A stretch of 14,323 nucleotides of DNA from Oscillospiraceae bacterium (GTDB taxonomy: Bacteria; Bacillota; Clostridia; Oscillospirales; Acutalibacteraceae). The stretch is taken from contig JAISWM010000008.1 of assembly GCA_031270785.1 (NCBI GenBank), positions 1 to 14,323 of the forward strand, written 5' to 3'. Positions 1 through 5,410 of this stretch are shown piece after piece. The notes beneath the pieces were generated by a model that worked only from the letters and a program-made list of their open reading frames with translations, did not search any database and was not told where the DNA came from. Position 1 is the stretch's first letter, and each line of letters starts with the position of its first letter. The translations under genes were made by a program, and so were the position numbers.

Positions 1-3
1 CGT

Positions 4-76
4 ATAGCAAAAATCATTTAAAAACGCAGCGTTATTTACGTTTTTCCCCCCGCCCATGGCGGGGGGGAATAATACT
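4..76. repeat. Family B palindromic element (partial copy B1)
   Basis: The left part carries the family B terminus (TATAGCAAAAATCATTTAAA), followed by GTTATTTACG, a T run and the GC core CCCCCCGCC / GGCGGGGGGG. The right half beyond the core does not match other B copies, so this copy is truncated or diverged. Compare the copies near 2971, 5174 and 7236. No coding potential is seen. Confidence 0.7.
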
Positions 77-114
77 CTATGTGCTTTGAACTCGCGCCGA
101 TCCATTACCCGTTT

Positions 115-135
115 GGCCGGCTTCGGCCTTTTCTT
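115..135 (+). terminator. Hairpin with T-rich tail, terminator-like on the plus strand
   Basis: GGCCG (115-119) and CGGCC (124-128) form a perfect 5-bp stem with a GCTT loop, followed by TTTTCTT. The T run is on the plus strand. It would therefore stop transcription entering from the left edge, not the minus-strand GTPase gene ending at 155, for which the hairpin lacks a U tract. The stem is short, so confidence is low. Confidence 0.3.
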
Positions 136-154
136 GCGCTGATCTGCGGTTAGT

Positions 155-802
155 TTAGCACGAGCATTTTGGCTGGGATTTTTCTTCTAGTGCGAGGGAC
201 TCAGCACTACTATGTACCACTAAACTCTTTGCAAGGTACTCAATAAGCTCATGGATATTTTCGCCGGTGAGTGCGCTAGTTATGAACCAACCTAATGCTA
301 TTTTTTCTGGAATATTATCATTTGCCCACATCGCGAGTTCTTTCTTAAAATCGTTTAGCTGTTTTTCGTTTAATTCATCAGATTTGTTGCCCACAACTAC
401 AATATCTAAAGGATGGCAACATTCCCTTAATGGAGTGAACCAGTTGGCCAGATTTGCAAGCGAGTCAGGGTTATTATAGTCACACACCAAAATGGCGGCA
501 TCAGCATTTCTGGTGTATAACGGCGTTAAGGCGCGGAACCTTTCCTGACCAGCAGTGTCCCAAATGTCAAGTTCCACCGCTTTATGATTCGCAGTAACCA
601 CCAGATGGTTAGATGTTGCTCCTACAGTTGGCTTTTCTCCCCGTGAAAAACGATTATATACGGCATTTATTATGCTTGTCTTTCCGACACCCGAATCACC
701 GAGCATAATTACTTTAAATGGAGCACCTGAAACTGAAAAACCTGTACATAAGCTGAAAACTGATGCGAAGACAATTGCAAATGATTTTTTTAAAAAATTC
801 AA
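155..802 (-). CDS. Rab-like small GTPase with N-terminal hydrophobic leader and C-terminal Cys-X-Cys
   Basis: This 215-aa Ras-superfamily GTPase resembles eukaryotic Rab proteins. All G motifs are visible: P-loop GDSGVGKTS (35-43), switch-I Thr within PTVGAT (58-63), WDTAGQERF (81-89), NKSD (139-142) and TSAL (175-178). The switch-II region resembles the Rab5/21/22 group. The protein ends in CSC, the Cys-X-Cys arrangement that is geranylgeranylated in Rabs. Residues 1-27 have a basic N-region, a hydrophobic core and VSGA, like a Sec signal peptide or membrane anchor directly before the G domain. The start is TTG, chosen because GAGGAG lies 9 nt upstream; the next Met (33) is inside the first G-domain strand. 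A consensus promoter lies just upstream. Canonical Rabs have no such leader. Secretion and a host-directed role are inference; a membrane-anchored bacterial GTPase is the alternative. Confidence 0.9.
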   Translation of the reverse strand: MNFLKKSFAIVFASVFSLCTGFSVSGAPFKVIMLGDSGVGKTSIINAVYNRFSRGEKPTVGATSNHLVVTANHKAVELDIWDTAGQERFRALTPLYTRNADAAILVCDYNNPDSLANLANWFTPLRECCHPLDIVVVGNKSDELNEKQLNDFKKELAMWANDNIPEKIALGWFITSALTGENIHELIEYLAKSLVVHSSAESLALEEKSQPKCSC

Positions 803-1137
803 CTATAAACACTCCTCTTTATTAAAAAATAAATTAAAATTCTGACTCTTTAATTATAATATATTATAATGGTTTTGTCAATACTTTTTAAATGTTTTTT
901 AATAATTATATTTTCTTTATTAAACTGTAATATAATAAGTGGGAAAATTAAAAAATATTTATCCTTAGTGTTATAGGCACCCACTTTAATTTCCATGAAT
1001 TTCCATATGCCGGGTTTAAATCCACCGTCTTCAGAATAAAAAAGTCCAAACCTCAGCGTCCCTTGCCCCGCCAGATAGGTGGGGCGACAATTGCTGAAAT
1101 TCAGATTTTTTTCAAATGCAGCAGCCATAAAATTCGT
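803..1137. other. Intergenic region with promoter and GC hairpin; 92-aa ORF judged doubtful
   Basis: These 335 bp hold the GTPase promoter and ribosome site at the left and a hairpin at 1065-1085 (CCCCGCC, AGATA loop, GGTGGGG; one G.T pair, outer G-C). A minus-strand ORF of 92 codons (850-1128) starts 9 bp after the upstream stop. It has no good ribosome site, its last 25 or so codons run over the perfect promoter, and its low-complexity end (IIIKKHLKS...) is translated AT-rich DNA. I do not call it a gene. The hairpin lacks a T tract on either strand. Confidence 0.5.
853..881 (-). promoter_or_regulatory. Consensus sigma-A promoter of the Rab-like gene
   Basis: On the minus strand TTGACA (876-881) is separated by 17 bp from TATAAT (853-858), a perfect match to both hexamers at optimal spacing. 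Transcription should start near 846, giving a leader of about 45 nt that contains the GAGGAG ribosome site for the TTG start at 802. The GTPase therefore probably has its own strong promoter and need not be read through from the genes upstream. Confidence 0.8.
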
Positions 1138-1920
1138 TCAATCCAGCTGCACATCTATGTAAAACACTCTTCCTTTTTCGTCGGTATCTTTTACTGTTAC
1201 TGACGCGTTTCCATCTTGATCTTTAGCGCTAATTTTGAAAGATAAATCTTCCTCTTTCATAAATTGTTTTAAATGAGGAAGTACTGCGCGGCCCGATTTG
1301 TCTGTTTTTAGTTTCCAATATATTCTAAACTCGCCTTCTGTTTCGATTTTTTCCGGCGCCGGATCTTTTAATATATAAGTTTTTTTATCATTATCGTATC
1401 CGGAAAAGAACATATCATATTCTTTTTCTCCAACATTATATTTATATCTTTGCACCATTAAATTTCTGTTTAAATCCACATTTAAAGGTATATCTTCACT
1501 ATCCGGTTCTACAGGGTTTACAAGTTTTAAAAAACTTAGCGGGTTCTCCAGTTTAACGTATATTTCTTTTTGGGCAAACGGTTCACCGCCTTTTTTTACG
1601 CTGAATTCAAATCTATCTACGTTTGTAAGCAGTGGATTACCCACAGTGTACGGCATATCCGTCATTATGATCCTGGTTTCGTTTTCTCTGAGAGTTACGG
1701 GGAAATTTATATCTGTATATCCTGCGCACATTATGTCTATATTGTACTTTAGCGGATATAAATTGGAAAATACGTAATATCCATCGGGTTTGCGCGTATA
1801 TGGATTTTGTTTTCCGTTGCAAAGAATTACGGCATTTGTAATTGGAAGTCTTGTATATATATCTGTAAGTAAAATTACTATAGACGCTTTATAAATTTGT
1901 CTCATAAACTTCGCCACCAT
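1138..1920 (-). CDS. Carboxypeptidase-regulatory-like domain protein, next to the Pvc16-like gene
   Basis: This is a 260-aa protein. About residues 16-85 look like a carboxypeptidase-regulatory-like beta-sandwich: pattern D..T..P..NA....G....TRK.DGYYVF.NL.P..Y.I.....GY. The rest is beta-rich, without recognised catalytic residues, and probably a second Ig-like sandwich. There is no signal peptide, which fits a particle-associated or cytoplasmic role. It lies 9 bp downstream of the Pvc16-like gene, same strand, so co-transcription is very likely; a structural or adaptor part of the same particle is inferred. The start is ambiguous. ATG at 1920 has AGGAA immediately before it with no spacing, while ATG at 1905 (MRQIYK) has GGTGG 9 nt upstream and may be the true start, giving 255 aa. 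Exact function is not recognised. Confidence 0.8.
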   Translation of the reverse strand: MVAKFMRQIYKASIVILLTDIYTRLPITNAVILCNGKQNPYTRKPDGYYVFSNLYPLKYNIDIMCAGYTDINFPVTLRENETRIIMTDMPYTVGNPLLTNVDRFEFSVKKGGEPFAQKEIYVKLENPLSFLKLVNPVEPDSEDIPLNVDLNRNLMVQRYKYNVGEKEYDMFFSGYDNDKKTYILKDPAPEKIETEGEFRIYWKLKTDKSGRAVLPHLKQFMKEEDLSFKISAKDQDGNASVTVKDTDEKGRVFYIDVQLD

Positions 1921-1929
1921 TTCCTATAT

Positions 1930-2937
1930 CTATGAATCATCGCCAAGATCACCTTCTTCTGAACCATCATCATCGCCAAGATCATCTCCGCCAAGGTCGT
2001 CTCCGTCTAAATCGCCGTCTCCATCACCTGCATCGCCATCTCCACCGCCTGCATCGCCGTCTCCATCGCCTAAATCGCCGTCTTCATCGCCTAAATCGCC
2101 TGAATCGCCGCCGTCTTCATCGCCTAAATCGCCGTCTTCATCACCTGCATCGCTGTCTTCATCGCCTAAATCGCCGTCTTCATCGCCTAAATCGCCGTCT
2201 TCGTCGCCTGAATCGCCGTCTTCGTCGCCTGCATCGCTGTCTTCATCACCTGCATCGCTGTCTTCATCGCCCTCTTCCTCGTCTTCATCCTTGTGTTCGG
2301 TGTATTCGTCATCGATGTCTTCCTCTTTAATTCTTGTTTCAAATTGTACGATCTTTCTCGGCAGTTTCTGAGAACTATCAAGAAGCACGGTTTCAACCCT
2401 TTTCCTGGGTTTGCGTATGACTTCAGAATCTATCGCTATAGGGCCTACCACATAAAAAACAGACAGTTTATATGATTCCCCGAACATAGTCCACACCTTT
2501 ACCTTTTCTTCCATATTAAGAGGGAGTGGACTTATTGGTACATTTTCCATAGGTTCATTTGTAGAACTTGGCATATACCTTGCAGGAATTGTGGGATTAT
2601 CTTTAAAAATTTGGATTATTTTCCCTATTATTCTTGCTTCGTCTACGGCTTTTGTATCGAGTTCGGCTTTACTGCACACTGATACCATATAATAAAGCTC
2701 TACCTTTGCCGGAGGATCTTGTACGCTTCCATCCGGAAGCGCTACCTTTTCTTGATGTTGACCGCTGGCATCTTCCTTAATGTCGTAGGGATGGACGCCT
2801 ACTATATAACCCCCTCGTTCCCTGGGTTCACATATTCCTATACTTTCAGATTTATCAATCGGTTCGGGTACTAATCTGTCTCTTAGCATGTTTATCAGTC
2901 CCTTACCTATGTCTGCTATTATTGTATACTTAGCCAT
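1930..2937 (-). CDS. Pvc16/Afp16-like (DUF4255) contractile injection system protein with acidic repeat tail
   Basis: Residues 1-185 match the Pvc16 N-terminal/DUF4255 family: it opens MAKYTIIADIGKGLINMLRD and has PPAKVELYYMVSV (75-87), EARIIGKIIQIF.D.P (100-115), the conserved tryptophan segment VKVWTMFGESYKLSVFYVV (147-164) and a GPIAID turn. In PVC, Afp and related extracellular contractile injection systems this protein acts at the sheath/tube terminus as cap or tail terminator. After a linker, residues 223-335 are almost only Gly, Asp, Glu, Leu, Ala and Ser in 7-residue units of type GDEDGDL; such a tail is not part of the usual family. ATG at 2937 is preceded by AGGGGTG at 11 nt. It is the first gene of a two-gene unit. 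Other eCIS core genes are outside the window. Confidence 0.85.
   Translation of the reverse strand: MAKYTIIADIGKGLINMLRDRLVPEPIDKSESIGICEPRERGGYIVGVHPYDIKEDASGQHQEKVALPDGSVQDPPAKVELYYMVSVCSKAELDTKAVDEARIIGKIIQIFKDNPTIPARYMPSSTNEPMENVPISPLPLNMEEKVKVWTMFGESYKLSVFYVVGPIAIDSEVIRKPRKRVETVLLDSSQKLPRKIVQFETRIKEEDIDDEYTEHKDEDEEEGDEDSDAGDEDSDAGDEDGDSGDEDGDLGDEDGDLGDEDSDAGDEDGDLGDEDGGDSGDLGDEDGDLGDGDGDAGGGDGDAGDGDGDLDGDDLGGDDLGDDDGSEEGDLGDDS
2002..2271 (-). repeat. In-frame 21-bp tandem repeats encoding acidic heptads
   Basis: About a dozen 21-bp units (plus-strand pattern TCGCCTAAATCGCCGTCTTCA with variants) encode GDEDGDL, GDEDSDA, GDGDGDA and similar heptads in the C-terminal tail of the Pvc16-like protein. 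Units differ by third-base and single-codon changes; two are irregular (GDEDGGDS, GDL). The length is probably variable between strains by slippage or recombination. The Asp density suggests divalent-cation binding (inference). Confidence 0.9.
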
Positions 2938-2970
2938 AGACTTATATACACCCCTATTTAAAGATTATAT

Positions 2971-3057
2971 TGCATAGTAAAAATTTTTTAAAACAGTGGC
3001 ATTTTTGTTTTTCCCCCGCGCGTCGGCTGTGGAGAAAACGTAAATAATACCACGCTT
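2971..3057. repeat. Family B palindromic element (copy B2, right end lost)
   Basis: Left half: GCATAGTAAAAATTTTTTAA, then AACAGTGGCATTTTTGTTTT and a decayed GC core (CCCCCGCGCGTCGGCTGTGG). The right half, GAAAACGTAAATAATACCACG, matches the copy at 7236 but stops where a family A element begins at 3059. The A element either inserted into B2 or replaced its end. It lies 33 bp upstream of the Pvc16-like gene. Confidence 0.7.
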
Positions 3058-3058
3058 C

Positions 3059-3325
3059 GGTTGTGGTCAAAATTAGTGGATAATATTCCCCCCCCCGCCC
3101 ACAGCGGGTGTGAAAGAAAGAATTTCAACTATTTTGAGACATAACCCATTAATCTCGGTTGATAATATTTTTTCCCCCCGCCCACGGCGGGTGTGAAAGA
3201 AAGAATTTCAACTATTTTGAGACATAACCCATTAATCTCGGTTGATAATATTTTCCCCCCCGCCCACGGCGGGGGTGAAAGAAGGGATTTTAATTATTTT
3301 GAGACATAACCCATTAATCTCGGTT
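3059..3325 (+). repeat. Tandem array of three 82-83 bp units built from a family A element plus the 3' end of the next gene
   Basis: Units are 3079-3160, 3161-3243 and 3244-3325. Each has GATAATATT, the CCCCCGCCCAC.GCGGG core, GTGAAAGAA, TTTCAACTATTTTGAGACAT and then CCCATTAATCTCGGTT. The last 12 bases of each unit, on the minus strand, are the final codons N-R-D-stop of the 388-aa protein gene. Only the first unit keeps the complete left end of the element (GGTTGTGGTCAAAATTAGTG, 3059-3078). Confidence 0.9.
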
Positions 3326-4480
3326 AATCTGATTTGGCACAGCCGGATTTTTAAGTTGGTTTAAATTATGATAGAAAACGAGCAATTCCTGATCTTCCAC
3401 ATATTTATATGATACCCCGTAAGCCTGCGCGAAGAACTCGCCCGATATATATATTGTATCATTTATATTAAGTACGGGCACTTTCATGTTTACAGGCTGG
3501 TCGTTAAGGTATGCTACGTTTTTACCGCTTGTAATTTCAAGTATTTTCCCTTTAGACTGTATTACCATTGTCGGGCTGTTGTACATATATTCTATGGTAG
3601 AATCTATGTATTGAAACAGGTCGTTTACAGCCAGTAATATGTGCCCGTCGTACATTATCGGCGCGTATTGCATATTAAATGCACCGCTGAAAAATATTAC
3701 TTGTTCAGGAAAGACGGTTTCTGATTTTTTGCCTTTATTTGCAAATTCTTCAGATTTACTTACTAAATCTTCATATTCGCTCGACCCGTATCTTTGTTTT
3801 TCATATGATTTAAGCACTGTCACAGCTATAGCCTGTGCCTCTCTTGCGACTTGCAGTCTGTCGCCCTCGAACATATCTTTGCTTATTGCTTCATTGAGCA
3901 TTAATATGTCAAGTAAGCTTCTTTCCTTCAGGGAAAGAGATTTTACATCGTTAAGATCTACTATTTCTTCAATTTCCGCAAGGACTTCTTGAAGGTCTTT
4001 TACGTTGCTGTCCGTTAAAGATTCAAGGGCAAGAAGGGCTTCATCCGATACAGCGCCTTGCAAGTCTTCGATAATTGTTGTTACGGAAAGTATTTTTTTA
4101 AGTGTTTGATCCAAAGTATTTATATCTGCGTTTTTTTGTTTCATGGCTTCTATTAAACTATTTATTGTATCCAGCTGTTTTTGCAGTTCGTATGCTGTTT
4201 TAGTATTTGTCGCATATTCTTTTAATGCGTCATTTCCTGAAAGTTCTGCTCTTTGTATAATTTCAGCTAGTTTTTCAAGAACATTGTCAATATTCGTGGT
4301 AAGTTTTAGATCCTGTATTATTTTATCAATTTCTTCGCTTGTCAGTTGTTTTTCAGTGGAGGAAGCAGAAGCCGCGCTGCTGCCGGCAGCACTTGCTACC
4401 ATATAAAGTGTTGCTGCGCATGCTGTACCTGACAGCCCCATTATTAATACGTTTCTTAAAATATTTTTGGCTATTTTCAT
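3314..4480 (-). CDS. Secreted or anchored coiled-coil protein with copper amine oxidase N-terminal (CuAO-N) domain
   Basis: This is a 388-aa envelope protein. Residues 1-32 form a basic N-region and hydrophobic segment (signal peptide or anchor), followed by a Ser/Ala-rich stretch to about 42. Residues 45-215 are helical and Glu/Lys/Leu-rich, likely coiled coil. About 268-370 match the CuAO-N1 domain common in clostridial surface proteins (YAPIMYDGHILLAVNDLFQY..., YLNDQPV, VPVLNINDTIYIS, EFFAQAYG). This domain is not catalytic and usually serves as an extracellular module. ATG at 4480 has AGAGGTGA 8 nt upstream. It reads in the same direction as the Pvc16-like gene, but 376 bp of repeat DNA separate them, so co-transcription is uncertain. 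The last codons N-R-D-stop lie inside the last unit of the tandem repeat array. Its specific role is unknown. Confidence 0.85.
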   Translation of the reverse strand: MKIAKNILRNVLIMGLSGTACAATLYMVASAAGSSAASASSTEKQLTSEEIDKIIQDLKLTTNIDNVLEKLAEIIQRAELSGNDALKEYATNTKTAYELQKQLDTINSLIEAMKQKNADINTLDQTLKKILSVTTIIEDLQGAVSDEALLALESLTDSNVKDLQEVLAEIEEIVDLNDVKSLSLKERSLLDILMLNEAISKDMFEGDRLQVAREAQAIAVTVLKSYEKQRYGSSEYEDLVSKSEEFANKGKKSETVFPEQVIFFSGAFNMQYAPIMYDGHILLAVNDLFQYIDSTIEYMYNSPTMVIQSKGKILEITSGKNVAYLNDQPVNMKVPVLNINDTIYISGEFFAQAYGVSYKYVEDQELLVFYHNLNQLKNPAVPNQINRD

Positions 4481-4538
4481 TTATACGTTCACCTCTTAAT
4501 TTATTTTTTAAGTTTTTTATTTTAGTGTTTGGCTAAAT

Positions 4539-4780
4539 AGACCTGTCCGTAAATTTTACAGATTGCAATCAAAATCGGGTTGTGGGTCAAAATAGTTGAA
4601 ATTTCTTCTTTCACCCCCCGCCTATGGCGGGGGTGAAAGATATTATCAATTAATTTGGGTCACTACCCAAAATCGACTACGGCGTATGAAGATACTCCCA
4701 GGAGATTTTGATGCAAAGCCATTTTTTAAGTGATGCATTTTTTCGATAGTTTGCGCTCTGTGAAATTTACGGACAGGTCT
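4539..4780. mobile_element. Non-autonomous transposable element (MITE C) with 24-bp terminal inverted repeats
   Basis: The left end 4539-4562 (starts AGACCTGTCCGTAAATTT) and right end 4757-4780 (ends AAATTTACGGACAGGTCT) are inverted repeats of 24 bp with one mismatch. Subterminal TTGCAATCAAAATC and GATTTTGATGCAA are also inverted. Removing the family A element nested at 4578-4667 plus one 8-bp duplication leaves about 144 bp with no transposase. The ends resemble those of some IS256-type elements, but I cannot assign the family. Flanks share only AAT. Confidence 0.75.
4578..4667 (-). mobile_element. Family A element (copy A4), inserted in MITE C with 8-bp target duplication
   Basis: This 90-bp element starts GGTTGTGGGTCAAAATAGTT and ends AATTTGGGTCACTACC; the two ends are imperfect inverted repeats. 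The centre is CCCCCCGCC TAT GGCGGGGG. CAAAATCG occurs immediately before (4570-4577) and after (4668-4675), a perfect 8-bp target site duplication. This nested insertion defines the boundaries of the family most clearly. Confidence 0.8.
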
Positions 4781-4815
4781 AATAAGGAAGAAACATTTTT
4801 ATAGTTGCCGCTTCC

Positions 4816-4907
4816 AAGTCGTGTCTCAAAATAATTAAAACCCCCTTCTTTCGCCCCCGCCATGGGCGGGGGAAAAAAGATATTATCAATTAATTTGGGC
4901 CACTACT
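4816..4907 (-). mobile_element. Family A element (copy A5), recombinant of A6 and A4
   Basis: Its left flank is that of A6 (CCGCTTCC at 4808-4815) and its right flank is that of A4 (CAAAATCG at 4908-4915). The two sides therefore do not form a matching target duplication. This is what an unequal crossover between A4 and A6 would produce. Core: CCCCCGCCATGGGCGGGGG. Confidence 0.8.
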
Positions 4908-5054
4908 CAAAATCGACTACGGCGTATGAAGATACTCCCAGGAGATTTTGATGCAAAGCCATTTTTTAAGTGATGCATTTTTCGATAGTTTGCGCTCTGT
5001 GAAATTTACGGACAGGTCTAATAAGAAAGAAACATTTTTATAATTGCCGCTTCC

Positions 5055-5145
5055 AAGTCGTGTCTCAAAATAATTAAAACCCCCTTCTTTCGCCCCCGCC
5101 ATGGGCGGGGGAAAAAAGATATTATCAATTAATTTGGGTCACCAC
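5055..5145 (-). mobile_element. Family A element (copy A6) with 8-bp target duplication
   Basis: This 91-bp element begins AAGTCGTGTCTCAAAATAAT and ends AATTTGGGTCACCAC. It is flanked by the perfect 8-bp direct repeat CCGCTTCC (5047-5054 and 5146-5153). Core: CCCCCGCCATGGGCGGGGG followed by AAAAAAGATATTATCAA. Confidence 0.8.
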
Positions 5146-5173
5146 CCGCTTCCGACAAACAAACTTTTTCGTG

Positions 5174-5280
5174 TACAGTAAAAACTTTTTAAAACAGTGG
5201 CGTTTTTGCTCCTTTTTCCCCCGCCTATGGCGGGGAAAAGAAACACAAATTACTACATTTCTAAATGGTTTTTGCCATAT
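5174..5280. repeat. Family B palindromic element (copy B3)
   Basis: A complete B copy of about 107 bp. The left end TACAGTAAAAACTTTTTAAA pairs with the right end CTAAATGGTTTTTGCCATAT. It has the inner AACAGTGGCGTTTTTG motif and the core CCCCCGCC TAT GGCGGGG. No clear flanking direct repeat was found. The 64-codon plus-strand ORF at 5171-5365 is repeat translation. Confidence 0.75.
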
Positions 5281-5360
5281 GATTTCAAATGATTTTTACT
5301 ATACTCTCTCCCCCGCCGTCGGCGGGGAAAGAATCACAAATATAAATCCTAAATTTCAAG
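5281..5360. repeat. Second B-like partial palindrome adjoining B3
   Basis: TCAAATGATTTTTACTATAC resembles a B right end. It is followed by a new core CCCCCGCC GTC GGCGGGG and AAAGAATCACAAATATAAAT, similar to the segment right of the B3 core. This looks like a tandem or nested partial B copy. It lies just downstream of the MORN protein gene, which ends at 5411. Confidence 0.55.
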
Positions 5361-5410
5361 TTTGATGGATAATAAGATTCACAGTGCATACCTCTTTTCT
5401 TTAATTATTT

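Larger units (their letters stand above)
4668..5145. repeat. Tandem duplication of a ~239-bp unit: right half of MITE C + spacer + family A element
   Basis: Copy 1 is 4668-4907 and copy 2 is 4908-5145. They are nearly identical; copy 2 lacks one T in the run near 4980 and has a few substitutions (AATAAGG versus AATAAGA; ATAGTTGCC versus ATAATTGCC). Both end in family A elements. Short ORFs here, such as 4917-5102 on the minus strand, are translated repeat DNA and not genes. Confidence 0.9.

Noticed and set aside
155..235. Lipobox reading of the GTPase leader (FSLC, residues 16-19)
   Set aside because: Leu directly before Cys is not allowed in the usual lipobox (needs Gly, Ala or Ser), so a lipoprotein call is not supported.
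850..1128. 92-codon minus-strand ORF downstream of the beta-sandwich protein gene
   Set aside because: No adequate ribosome site, no recognisable domain, low-complexity end, and its 3' part overlaps a perfect promoter; it also reads through a GC hairpin.
1932..2330. 132-codon plus-strand ORF rich in His, Arg and Leu
   Set aside because: It is the antisense of the acidic heptad repeats of the Pvc16-like gene.
2964..2992. Possible promoter for the Pvc16-like gene (TTTAAA, 17 bp, TATAAT on the minus strand)
   Set aside because: The -10 is perfect, but the -35 is poor and lies in AT-rich element B2 DNA; not enough support to list as a feature.
3059..3325. CRISPR-like regular repeats
   Set aside because: Units are 82-83 bp and contiguous, with no unique spacers; each is an element plus a gene end, so this is a tandem duplication.
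4917..5102. 61-codon minus-strand ORF and other short ORFs in 4.5-5.4 kb
   Set aside because: Translations of MITE and palindrome DNA; the reading is repeated with the element and has no ribosome site.
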